Assembly: GCA_963810055.1 (NCBI GenBank)
Contig: CAWEME010000008.1
Location: 1 to 64,000, forward strand
Reading direction: 5' to 3'
Source: REEB95 sp963810055
GTDB lineage: Bacteria > Pseudomonadota > Alphaproteobacteria > ATCC43930 > CGMCC-115725
DNA length: 64,000 bases
The translations under genes and the position numbers were made by a program. The notes beneath the pieces are model-generated. The model was not told the origin of the DNA. It made no database searches and saw only the letters and a list, made by a program, of their open reading frames with translations. This document shows, one piece after another, positions 55,531 through 63,669 of the stretch (positions within the stretch are counted from its first letter, which is position 1; the number at the start of each line of letters is the position of its first letter).

Positions 55531-55636
55531 GGTCTTTCGCCCTTCGGATCGGGAAAGCGGGCCGAGAGAAGCCCTATTCCGCCTGAACGTCAAGCCGGGC
55601 CGTTTTTTCCGCGGCCCTTGCCGATTCCGCTGCGCG

Positions 55637-56125
55637 CTATTTCTTCCTGAACTTGTCGATGTTGACCACGTCGGCGCCCTTGTCGCCCGGTTGGGCGGGC
55701 GGCTTGGCGGGGGTTCCGGATTCGGGCGCGGTTTCGGCCGCGCCTTGCGCGTGGTCCTCCTGGTTGGCGGCGGCGGCTTGCTGGAATTGCAGGCCGAATT
55801 TCACCGCCGGATCGGCGAAGGACAGGACCGCCTCGAACGGAATCACCAGCCGTTCGGGCTTGTTCTGGAAGGTCAGCGTCACCGCGAAACGGTCTTCCTC
55901 GACCTCGAGGTCCCAGAACTGGTGCTCCAGCACCACGGTCATCTCCTCGGGATGCTTGGCGCGCAAATGCGCGGGCAGCTCGACGCCGTCGAAGCCGGTC
56001 TTGAAGGTGATGTAGAAGTGATGCGCGCCGGGCAAACCGTCGGCGGCGGCGCGCGCCAGCGCCTCGCGCACCACGCCGCGCAAGGCCGCCTCGACCATCT
56101 TGTCGTATCGCAACAGGTCTTTCAC
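55637..56125 (-). CDS. sspB: ClpXP adaptor protein SspB (alphaproteobacterial type)
   Basis: 162 aa. Core: LLRYDKMVEAALRGVVREAL, HHFYITFKTGFDGVELP and PERLVIPFEAVLSFADP, the peptide-binding groove. A long Ala/Pro/Gln-rich linker (about 115-150) ends in VVNIDKFRKK, the short ClpX-docking tail. SspB brings ssrA-tagged proteins to ClpXP. The tmRNA gene that makes those tags starts about 320 bases away on the same strand. Confidence 0.93.
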   Translation of the reverse strand: MKDLLRYDKMVEAALRGVVREALARAAADGLPGAHHFYITFKTGFDGVELPAHLRAKHPEEMTVVLEHQFWDLEVEEDRFAVTLTFQNKPERLVIPFEAVLSFADPAVKFGLQFQQAAAANQEDHAQGAAETAPESGTPAKPPAQPGDKGADVVNIDKFRKK

Positions 56126-56164
56126 GGTGCCGTCACCTTCGGCGGTGGTTTCAAGACCGAAATC

Positions 56165-56446
56165 AGTGGGGGGCTTCTGTTGCCCGGTGCCCCCCGGACC
56201 GCGCTTGCTTAGAGACTAAGCAGCGAGTGCGATAGTGTTATCGTTCGCACTTGGTTGTTGGCCCGATAACGGCGGTACCATGCCGGGCGAAAGTTGCATC
56301 TTTACTACGCGCGTCGATCCTAGTTCGCCCCCGTAAGGTGCGGGATTTTCAGGTCCCGCGAAACTGGTGGAGGCGCCGGGTACTGCCCCCGGGTCCGCAA
56401 CGCATATTCCATGCGCCGTTTATCGCCATAGCCGGTTGCCCGGCAC
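56165..56446 (-). ncRNA. ssrA: Transfer-messenger RNA, circularly permuted two-piece form
   Basis: Read on the minus strand, the acceptor piece comes first: a T-arm with CCGGG / CCCGG around GGCAGTA, ending GGCGCCTCCACCA (CCA end near 56369). An intervening loop follows, then the coding piece, starting GGGGGCGAACTAGGATCGAC. The tag frame is at 56248-56216: GCG AAC GAT AAC ACT ATC GCA CTC GCT GCT TAG, i.e. ANDNTIALAA. The stop lies in the H5 hairpin GCTTAG-TCT-CTAAGC. This permuted order is known from alphaproteobacteria. Outer ends are approximate. Confidence 0.92.
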
Positions 56447-56450
56447 CTTT

Positions 56451-56478
56451 AATATAAGCCTTTTCCGTTAACGTACAA
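56451..56478 (-). promoter_or_regulatory. Promoter of ssrA
   Basis: On the minus strand TTGTAC (56478-56473), 16 bases, TATATT (56456-56451); transcription should begin about 56444 with GGTGCCGGG. Confidence 0.7.
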
Positions 56479-56536
56479 CTAGGAGCCCCGAGTCCTTCTT
56501 GGAGGCGGGCGGGACGGCGGCTAAAGTGCGCCTCCC

Positions 56537-57475
56537 ATGCCTTTGACGCCCGAACAGAAAGCGGAGATCGAAAAGCAGCGCGGCGAAACCGCGCAGACGC
56601 GCCGCGCCACCGTGCCGGCGCTCGAAGCCGTTCTCTACCAGGCGATCCCGGTGCTGGATCACGGCTTCATCCGCGTCATCGACTACATGGGCGACGACGC
56701 GGCGGTGGTGCAGGCGGCGCGCGTCTCCTACGGCAAGGGCACCAAGAAGGTGAGCGAGGACAAGGGCCTCATCCACTATCTGATGCGGCACCGGCACACC
56801 ACGCCGTTCGAAATGTGCGAGATCAAGTTTCACGTGAAACTGCCGATCTTCGTCGCGCGCCAATGGATCCGCCACCGCACCGCCAACGTGAACGAATATT
56901 CCGCGCGCTATTCGATTCTCGACAACGAGTTCTACCTGCCCGCGCCCGAACATCTGGCGGCGCAATCGGTTTCGAACCGCCAGGGCAGGGGCGAGGTGCT
57001 GACCGGGACAGAGGCCAAGCGCGTGCTTGACCTGCTGCGCGAGGATGCCGAGCGCAGCTATCGCGGCTATGTCGAGATGCTGAACGAAAGCGAGGACGGC
57101 AAGCCGATCGATTCAAGCCGGAAGGGCCTGGCGCGCGAGCTCGCACGCATGAACCTGTCGTTGAATTTTTTCACTCAGTGGTACTGGAAGACCGACCTGC
57201 ACAATCTTCTGAATTTCCTCAGTTTGCGCGCCGACGACCACGCGCAATACGAGATCAGGGCCTATGCCGAAGCGATGATCGGGACCTTGGAGAAATGGGT
57301 TCCCTTGACCGCCGAGGCCTTCCACCAGTACCGCCGGGGCGGCGCGCATCTCTCGGCCGCCGCGCTCGCGGTGGTGAAGCAGCTCATCGCCGGCAAGAAA
57401 TTGTCCCAGGAAGAGAGCGGCCTTTCCAAGCGTGAATGGGCGGAGCTGATGGAGAAGTTGGGCAAAACGGATTAA
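56537..57475 (+). CDS. thyX: Flavin-dependent thymidylate synthase ThyX
   Basis: 312 aa. The ThyX signature is RHRTANVNEYSARYS (RHR-x7-S, near 115), with HRHTTPFEMCEIKFHVKLP before it and RKGLARELARMNLSLNFFTQWYWKTDLHNLLNFL later, holding the FAD/dUMP-contact residues. It makes dTMP from dUMP using FAD, NADPH and methylene-tetrahydrofolate. Its upstream region is shared, divergently, with ssrA. Confidence 0.94.
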   Translation: MPLTPEQKAEIEKQRGETAQTRRATVPALEAVLYQAIPVLDHGFIRVIDYMGDDAAVVQAARVSYGKGTKKVSEDKGLIHYLMRHRHTTPFEMCEIKFHVKLPIFVARQWIRHRTANVNEYSARYSILDNEFYLPAPEHLAAQSVSNRQGRGEVLTGTEAKRVLDLLREDAERSYRGYVEMLNESEDGKPIDSSRKGLARELARMNLSLNFFTQWYWKTDLHNLLNFLSLRADDHAQYEIRAYAEAMIGTLEKWVPLTAEAFHQYRRGGAHLSAAALAVVKQLIAGKKLSQEESGLSKREWAELMEKLGKTD

Positions 57476-57583
57476 TTTGTTATTCTTGCTAGTAATGATT
57501 TAGACCCTATGTAGATTTTCTATCTCGTGGTGTCGGTGTGAGGGCTTGCGCCTGCTAGGGCGCTCTTACTGGGGAATTAATTC

Positions 57584-58600
57584 ATGCCTGATTCGAGTGA
57601 CTCTAACGCGAACCAACCTTTATTTGATGCTGCTGGTTTTCAACGGACGTTTGAAAATCGTCGCAATGTCTATCAAGCATTGCTCGATGAGGTGATATTT
57701 ATTCTTCAAGATGGGATATCGGACAAGGACATAAAGACGCACGGAGTGGAGTGTCGGATTAAGAGCTATGATTCGATCATTAAGAAATGCCGGGAAAAAA
57801 ATTACAAAGACCCTCTCAATGATTTAGTTGATATCGCCGGCGCACGAGTCATCTGTCTCTTTAGATCCGATCTTGAGAAAATCGGTGCATTGATCGATAA
57901 CTCATTTGAGGTGATTGCCCGCGACGATAAAATCAATGAAAGCACTGACTCATTTGGGTATATGTCGATACATTATATTTGTAGGATTAAAGGAGTCTTC
58001 ACTGGGCCAAGGTATCAGAAAATAAAGAACATAAAATTCGAAATCCAAGTACGCACCCTTTCGATGCATGCATGGGCAGCTATATCGCATTATCTCGACT
58101 ACAAGGGAGAATGGGACGTGCCCGCCAGGCTTCGCAAATCGCTGAATGCTCTTAGCGGACTATTTTATGTTGCAGATAGCGAATTCGAACAAATTTATTT
58201 TGAGAGAGAGCGCGGTCGCAAGCATCTTAATGAAGAATCTGCTGCGCTCGTGCCAAACACGGGGGAAATTAATCTGGATACGCTTTCAGTTTATCTAAAG
58301 ACAAAATTTCCTGATCGTGAGCATATGGATGAAAATGCAGTTTCCAGCCTCGTTAAGGAAATTAAGGCTACCGGATACACAACGATTGCGGAAATCGACG
58401 ATGATATTAAAAGATCCGCAAAAGCTTTTCGTGAGTACGAATCCAAACATCCTCCATCTTCAGGCCCACATTACGCTGATGTTGGCGTCGTAAGGTGTTC
58501 TCTGACAATTTGCTCTGATAAGTTTCTGGCAAGTCGTGATGTGCCTGTACCACCAGAATTGCTCGAACATTACAAAGCCGTTCGGCATCTAGTGAAATAA
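57584..58600 (+). CDS. RelA/SpoT-domain protein, possible (p)ppGpp/alarmone synthetase, AT-rich
   Basis: 338 aa, with clearly lower GC than everything around it. The synthetase fold is complete at residues 55-170: VECRIKSYDSIIKKC, LNDLVDIAGARVICLF, the G-loop SFGYMSIHYI (Tyr126) and the catalytic-type EIQVRTLSMHAWAAISH (Glu153). No HD hydrolase domain precedes it and no TGS/ACT follows; the C-terminal 160 residues are unfamiliar. It could be a small alarmone synthetase, or a toxin of the toxSAS/CapRel kind. No obvious antitoxin gene is adjacent. A transferred gene is likely. Confidence 0.75.
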   Translation: MPDSSDSNANQPLFDAAGFQRTFENRRNVYQALLDEVIFILQDGISDKDIKTHGVECRIKSYDSIIKKCREKNYKDPLNDLVDIAGARVICLFRSDLEKIGALIDNSFEVIARDDKINESTDSFGYMSIHYICRIKGVFTGPRYQKIKNIKFEIQVRTLSMHAWAAISHYLDYKGEWDVPARLRKSLNALSGLFYVADSEFEQIYFERERGRKHLNEESAALVPNTGEINLDTLSVYLKTKFPDREHMDENAVSSLVKEIKATGYTTIAEIDDDIKRSAKAFREYESKHPPSSGPHYADVGVVRCSLTICSDKFLASRDVPVPPELLEHYKAVRHLVK

Positions 58601-58616
58601 ATAAAGTTTTGTATCT

Positions 58617-59777
58617 TTACTGCACCACGATTCGCGGCGCCGGGCGCTGCTGATCGCCGCCGCTGAGCTTCTCCCACAGCCGCGTTGCGATCTGCTTGTA
58701 GACCTTGGCATTCGGGCTGTCGGGCTGCGAGAGCACGATCGGCTTGCCGCCGTCGGAGGTCTCGCGGATGGATATATCGAGCGGGATCTCGCCCAGGAAC
58801 TCGACGCCCAGCTTCTCGGCCTCCTTGCGCGCGCCGCCATGGCTGAAAATGTCGCTGCGCTGGCCGCAATGCGGGCACAGGAAATAGCTCATATTCTCGA
58901 TGAAGCCCAAAACCGGCACGTCCACCTTGCGGAACATGGCGAGGCCCTTGCGCGCGTCCAACAGCGCAATGTCCTGGGGCGTGGAAACGATCACCGCGCC
59001 GGCGAGCGGCACCTGCTGCGCCATGGTGAGCTGCGCGTCGCCGGTGCCGGGCGGCATGTCCACCACCAGCACGTCGAGCTCGCCCCAGGTGACGTCCCGG
59101 AGCATCTGCGTCAACGCGCTTTGCACCATCGGCCCGCGCCAGATCATCGGCGTGTCCTCGGCCACCAGGAAGCCCATCGACATGCATTCGACGCCGTAAT
59201 TGCTCATCGGCTCCAGCGTCTTGCCGTCGCGCGAATGGGGCCGGCCCGAAATGCCCAGCATGCGCGGCATGGAAGGGCCGTAGATGTCGGCGTCGAGCAC
59301 CCCCACCTTGCGGCCGATGGCGGAGAGCGCCAGCGCCAGATTAGCGGCGGTGGTCGATTTCCCCACGCCGCCCTTGCCCGAGGCCACGGCGACGATCGAC
59401 TTGATGCTCGGCACCAGCAGCTTCTGCGGGCCATGGGGGTGGGCATGGGGATGGGCGTGGTCATGGTCATGCGCGTGGGCGGCCGCTGGCGGCCGCGCCG
59501 CCGCCTTTTCGGCGGTCAAGACGGCGGTCACCGACAGCACCCCCGGCAGGGCCTCGACCGCCTTCTCCGCCGCCTTGCGCAAGGGCTCGAGCTTGGGCCC
59601 GCGCGCGCGGTCGACCTCGATGGCGAAGCCGACATGACCCTCGCGCAGTTGCAAGCCCGTCACCATGCCGAGGGTGACGATGTCCTTGCCGCGGTCGGGA
59701 TCGGGCACCTTGGCCAGCGCGGCCAAGATTGCTTTCTCGTTAATGTCGCTCAACGGTAACCTGCTATTCCTTGACAA
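58617..59777 (-). CDS. apbC: Mrp/ApbC iron-sulfur cluster carrier ATPase
   Basis: 386 aa. Domain 1 (to about 90) is a MIP18-like fold (ILAALAKVPDPDRGKDIVTLG). A histidine-rich linker (HAHDHDHAHPHAHPHG, about 100-115) leads to the P-loop ATPase: SGKGGVGKSTTAANLALALS, LDADIYGPSMPRMLG, VVDMPPGTGDAQL and the cluster-binding CxxC in FLCPHCG. Mrp proteins hand Fe-S clusters to apo-enzymes. A TTG at 59753 may be the true start, since the ATG at 59777 lies inside a promoter-like site. The C-terminus reaches the RelA/SpoT gene, 16 bases off. Confidence 0.92.
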   Translation of the reverse strand: MSRNSRLPLSDINEKAILAALAKVPDPDRGKDIVTLGMVTGLQLREGHVGFAIEVDRARGPKLEPLRKAAEKAVEALPGVLSVTAVLTAEKAAARPPAAAHAHDHDHAHPHAHPHGPQKLLVPSIKSIVAVASGKGGVGKSTTAANLALALSAIGRKVGVLDADIYGPSMPRMLGISGRPHSRDGKTLEPMSNYGVECMSMGFLVAEDTPMIWRGPMVQSALTQMLRDVTWGELDVLVVDMPPGTGDAQLTMAQQVPLAGAVIVSTPQDIALLDARKGLAMFRKVDVPVLGFIENMSYFLCPHCGQRSDIFSHGGARKEAEKLGVEFLGEIPLDISIRETSDGGKPIVLSQPDSPNAKVYKQIATRLWEKLSGGDQQRPAPRIVVQ

Positions 59778-59800
59778 TTCCGGCCGCTCCGCCCGTTATG
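59771..59800 (+). promoter_or_regulatory. Promoter-like site before hflKC
   Basis: CTTGACA with TTGACA at 59771-59776 and GTTATG at 59795-59800 (18-base gap), about 70 bases before hflK. The CTTGA element could also suit the heat-shock sigma RpoH. It overlaps the annotated ATG of apbC. Confidence 0.4.
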
Positions 59801-59869
59801 GCGCGAACCGGCTTTCCGACATATAAGACCTAAGACGGGCGGTCTGCAAAGCAAGGTTGAGGAAGCGTT

Positions 59870-60955
59870 ATGTCTTGGAACAATCCGGGCGGCGGCGGTG
59901 GCCCGTGGGGCGGCGGCGGGGGTAAGAATCCCCTGGGCGGCCTTACCCCGCCCGATTTCGAGGAATTCCTGCGCAAGGCGCAGGAACGCCTGCGCAGTCT
60001 CCTGCCCGGCGGCATGGGGCGCAACCGCGGCTTCATCCTGGTGCTGGCGGCGGTGGTGATGATCTGGCTCGCCAGCGGCTTCTACCGCGTCGAGCCCGAC
60101 GAGGAAGGCATCGTGCTGCGCTTCGGCGCCTTCAGCCGCACCACCAGCCCGGGCCTCAACTATCACCTGCCGGTGCCCCTCGAAGAGGCCCTGACCCCCA
60201 AGGTGACGCGCGTCAACCGCATCGAGATCGGCTACCGCTCGGACACGGGCAACGACATCCCGCAGGAATCGCTGATGCTGACCGGCGACGAGAACATCGT
60301 CGACATCAACTTCACCGTGTTCTACCTGATCAAGAACGCGCAGGATTATCTCTTCAGCATCCGCGATCCCGACGGCACGGTGAAGGTGGCGGCGGAAAGC
60401 GCGATGCGCGAGGTGATCGGCCACACCGAGATCGCCAGCGCGCTGGCCGAGGGCCGCGCCAAGATCGAGGCCGACACCCAGACCCTGTTGCAGCAGATCC
60501 TCGACAACTATCACAGCGGCATCGAGATCACCCAGGTGCAGCTGCAAAAGGTCGATCCGCCGCAGCCGGTGATCAATGCCTTCCGCGACGTGCAAAGCGC
60601 CAAGATCGACCAGCAGCGCCTCATCAACGAGGCGCAGACTTACGCCAACAACCTGGTGCCGGTGGCGCAAGGCGACGCCGCGCGCGTGGTGCAGGAGGCG
60701 CAAGCCTACAAGGCGCAGATCGTGCTTCAGGCCCAGGGCGACGCCGCGCGCTTCATCTCGGTCTACAGCTCCTACGCGGCCGCGCCCGATGTCACGGCGC
60801 GCCGGCTCTACATCGAGACCATGGAATCGATCCTCAAGAACACCAACAAGGTGATGATCGACAAGGGCGCCTCGACCTCGGGCGTGCTGCCCTATCTGCC
60901 GCTGCCCGCGCTGCAACAGCCGGCGGCGAATCCACCCAAGGGCGGCAACCCATGA
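59870..60955 (+). CDS. hflK: FtsH protease modulator HflK
   Basis: 361 aa. N-terminal Gly-rich cytoplasmic tail (MSWNNPGGGGGPWGGGG), one membrane helix (GFILVLAAVVMIWLASGFY, about 54-72), then the SPFH/band-7 domain with RFGAFSRTTSPGLNYHLP and a long helical coiled coil from 190. HflK and HflC form a cage on FtsH and limit its use of membrane proteins. The end overlaps hflC by 4 bases. Confidence 0.94.
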   Translation: MSWNNPGGGGGPWGGGGGKNPLGGLTPPDFEEFLRKAQERLRSLLPGGMGRNRGFILVLAAVVMIWLASGFYRVEPDEEGIVLRFGAFSRTTSPGLNYHLPVPLEEALTPKVTRVNRIEIGYRSDTGNDIPQESLMLTGDENIVDINFTVFYLIKNAQDYLFSIRDPDGTVKVAAESAMREVIGHTEIASALAEGRAKIEADTQTLLQQILDNYHSGIEITQVQLQKVDPPQPVINAFRDVQSAKIDQQRLINEAQTYANNLVPVAQGDAARVVQEAQAYKAQIVLQAQGDAARFISVYSSYAAAPDVTARRLYIETMESILKNTNKVMIDKGASTSGVLPYLPLPALQQPAANPPKGGNP

Positions 60956-61860
60956 AGCTCGATTTCAACATGAAACCCCACGTGCTCGCCGCCATCGCCG
61001 GCGTCGCCATCGTCGTCCTCGGGCTCGCCTGGTCCATGTTCTTCACGGTGCAGCAGACCGAGGAAGCCCTGGTCCTGCAATTCGGCAAGCCGGTGCAGCC
61101 GATCAACGAGCCGGGGCTCCATTTCAAGCTGCCCTATCAGGACGTGGTGCTCTACGACCGCCGCATCCTGGATTTCGAACCGTCGGCCGAGGAAGTGATC
61201 GCGTCGGACCAGAAGCGGATGGTGGTCGACGCCTATGCCCGCTTCCGGATAACCGATCCGCTGCAATTCTATCAGAGCGTCGGCACCGAGGCGGTGGTGC
61301 GCGCGCGGCTCGGCACGCTCATCAGCGGCAGCCTGCGCCGCATCATCGGCAACGTCGAATTGCAGGCGGTGGTTTCCGACAAGCGCGCCGCGATCATGCA
61401 GCAGGTGCGCGACGAGGTAAACGGCCAGGCCAAGGCCTTCGGCATCGACGTCATCGACGTGCGCATCCGCCGCGCCGACCTGCCCGAGGAGAACAGTCAG
61501 GCGGTCTACGAACGGATGATATCCGAGCGCCAGCGCGAGGCCGCCTCGTTCCGCGGCGACGGCGCGCGCCAGGCGCAGGCGATTCGCGCCGACGCCGACC
61601 GCCAGCGCATCGAGATCCTGGCCGGCGCGCAAAAGCAGTCGCAGATTCTGCGCGGCGATGGCGATTCCCAGAGCATCAAGATCTACGCCGACGCCTACAA
61701 CAAGGACCGCAATTTCTTCGCCTTCTACCGCTCGCTCGAGGCCTATCGCCAGGGCCTGTCGGGCTCGAACACGACCTTCGTGATCTCGCCCACCAGCGAA
61801 TTCTTCCGCTATCTCGAAAACGGGCCGCAAGGCCTGGGCGCGCCATCGCCGTCGCGCTGA
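60952..61860 (+). CDS. hflC: FtsH protease modulator HflC
   Basis: 302 aa. One membrane helix (VLAAIAGVAIVVLGLAWSMFF, about 8-28), then the SPFH domain with EALVLQFGKPVQPINEPGLHF and the coiled-coil region rich in Arg/Glu/Gln (ISERQREAASFRGDGARQAQ). It ends FVISPTSEFFRYLEN, the usual tail. Coupled to hflK by ATGA overlap. Confidence 0.94.
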   Translation: MKLDFNMKPHVLAAIAGVAIVVLGLAWSMFFTVQQTEEALVLQFGKPVQPINEPGLHFKLPYQDVVLYDRRILDFEPSAEEVIASDQKRMVVDAYARFRITDPLQFYQSVGTEAVVRARLGTLISGSLRRIIGNVELQAVVSDKRAAIMQQVRDEVNGQAKAFGIDVIDVRIRRADLPEENSQAVYERMISERQREAASFRGDGARQAQAIRADADRQRIEILAGAQKQSQILRGDGDSQSIKIYADAYNKDRNFFAFYRSLEAYRQGLSGSNTTFVISPTSEFFRYLENGPQGLGAPSPSR

Positions 61861-61870
61861 GCCTGTCCCC

Positions 61871-62068
61871 ATGAAAGATCTTGCCACGGCGCTGGCGCTG
61901 GCGGTCGTCATCGAGGGCGTGTTGTGCGCCCTGTTCACCCGGCCGATGCAGAAGATGATGGCGGAGACGGCGTTGCTGCCGGCGGGCGCTTTGCGCGTGG
62001 GCGGGCTGGTCGCGGCCTGCCTTGGTGTTGCCGCAATCTGGCTGATCCGGCGTCAAACCGGCAGGTGA
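61871..62068 (+). CDS. DUF2065 family small membrane protein
   Basis: 65 aa with two membrane helices (LATALALAVVIEGVLCALF; LRVGGLVAACLGVAAIWLI) around a short loop, RPMQKMMAE. DUF2065 genes regularly follow hflC in proteobacteria, as here (10 bases after). The function is unknown. Confidence 0.9.
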   Translation: MKDLATALALAVVIEGVLCALFTRPMQKMMAETALLPAGALRVGGLVAACLGVAAIWLIRRQTGR

Positions 62069-62138
62069 GGACTGGCTTGCCGCGCGGTTTCCTCCTAAGA
62101 TCGCGCCTTCCCGCCCGGCTGTTCCCAGGAGCGTTTTC

Positions 62139-63641
62139 GTGAACGTGGTTTTTCGTCTTGCCGACCGGACCCGCTATGCGCTGGTCTGCCTGCTGGTCCT
62201 GTTGCTCGTGGCGGCGCCCGCGGTCAACGCCGCGCCCGCGCCCGACAGTTTCGCCGACCTCGCCGCCAGGCTGCTGCCGGCGGTGGTCAACATCTCGACC
62301 ACCCAGACCATCAAGGACGACAAGGGCGGCAAAGGCGACCAGCCGGGGGACGAGGATTTTCCGCAATTCCCGCCGGGCTCGCCGTTCGAGGATTTTTTCA
62401 AGGACTTCCTCAACAAGAACCGGCCGCATAACGGCCAGCAGGAAGCCCTGCCGCGCCACGCGACCTCGCTCGGCTCGGGCTTCATCATCGATCCCTCGGG
62501 CCTGGTGGTGACCAACAACCACGTCATCGCCGACGCGGACGAGATCACCGTGACGCTCCAGGACGACACCAACTTCAAGGCCGAGGTCGTGGGCAAGGAC
62601 ACCAAGTCCGATCTGGCGCTGCTGCGCATCAAATCGTCCAAGCCGTTCGCCGCGGTCAAGTTCGGCGACAGCGATCAGATCCGGGTGGGCGACTGGGTGC
62701 TGGCGATCGGCAATCCCTTCGGGCTGGGCGGCACGGTGACGGCGGGAATCCTGTCCGCGCGCGCGCGCGAGATCAATTCCGGCCCCTATGACGATTTCCT
62801 CCAGACCGATGCCGCGATCAACCGCGGCAATTCGGGCGGGCCGATGTTCGACATGAACGGCGACGTGATCGGCATCAACACCGCGATCTTCTCGCCCTCG
62901 GGCGGCTCGGTCGGCATCGGCTTCGCCATCCCGTCGAACCTGGCCAAGCCGGTGATCGATCAGATCAGGCAATTCGGCCATCCGCGGCGCGGCTGGCTCG
63001 GCGTCAACATCCAGAGCGTGACCGACGAGATCGCCGAAAGCCTCGGCCTCGACAAGCCCCGGGGCGCGCTCATCGCCAGCGTGCAGGAGGGCGGCCCGGC
63101 CCAGCTCGCCGGCATCCAGCCGGGCGACGTGGTGCTGAGCTTCGACGGCAAGGACGTGACCGACATGCGCCGCCTGCCGCGCATCGTCGCCGAAACGCCG
63201 ATCGACAAGACGGTGAAAGTGAAAGTGTGGCGCAAGCGCAAGGAATTGCTGCTCGACGTCAAGGTCGGCGAACTCAAGGAAACCGGCCAGCAGGCATCCG
63301 CCTCGACCAAGCAGACGCCGCCGGCGCCCGCCGGCACGGCGATGAAGCCGCTGGGATTGGCGGTCGCCAATTTGACGCCGGAATTGCGCGAGCGTTTCGG
63401 CGTAGCCGAGGACTCGACCGGCGTGGTCGTAACCTCCATCGACGCCGACGGCCCGGCGGCGGAAAAGGGCATGCGCGCCGGCGACGTCATCGTCGAGGTG
63501 GCGCAGGAAGAGGTGAAATCGCCCCCCGACGTCGCCGACAAGATCGCCGCCGCGAAGAAGGCCGGGCTGAAATCCGTGCTGCTGCTGGTCGACCGGCAGG
63601 GCGATTTGCGCTTTTACGCGCTGAAGCTCGGCAAGAGCTGA
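62139..63641 (+). CDS. degP: Do-like periplasmic serine protease (DegP/HtrA family)
   Basis: 500 aa from a GTG at 62139 (AGGAG ribosome site). Signal peptide: ALVCLLVLLLVAAPAVNA. Protease domain with the triad His in VVTNNHVIADAD, Asp in KSDLALLRI and Ser in RGNSGGPMF. Two PDZ domains follow (GWLGVNIQSVTDEIAESLGL at about 285 and a second near 410-490). It degrades or refolds damaged envelope proteins. Linked to hflKC and DUF2065, as is frequent in alphaproteobacteria. Confidence 0.94.
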   Translation: MNVVFRLADRTRYALVCLLVLLLVAAPAVNAAPAPDSFADLAARLLPAVVNISTTQTIKDDKGGKGDQPGDEDFPQFPPGSPFEDFFKDFLNKNRPHNGQQEALPRHATSLGSGFIIDPSGLVVTNNHVIADADEITVTLQDDTNFKAEVVGKDTKSDLALLRIKSSKPFAAVKFGDSDQIRVGDWVLAIGNPFGLGGTVTAGILSARAREINSGPYDDFLQTDAAINRGNSGGPMFDMNGDVIGINTAIFSPSGGSVGIGFAIPSNLAKPVIDQIRQFGHPRRGWLGVNIQSVTDEIAESLGLDKPRGALIASVQEGGPAQLAGIQPGDVVLSFDGKDVTDMRRLPRIVAETPIDKTVKVKVWRKRKELLLDVKVGELKETGQQASASTKQTPPAPAGTAMKPLGLAVANLTPELRERFGVAEDSTGVVVTSIDADGPAAEKGMRAGDVIVEVAQEEVKSPPDVADKIAAAKKAGLKSVLLLVDRQGDLRFYALKLGKS

Positions 63642-63669
63642 GCGTTTAAGCGTCTAAGAATTTAATCGT

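Noticed and set aside
56165..56195. Intrinsic terminator of ssrA (GGGGGGC...GCCCCCC)
   Set aside because: A good stem but no T-run after it; it may instead be part of the coding piece.
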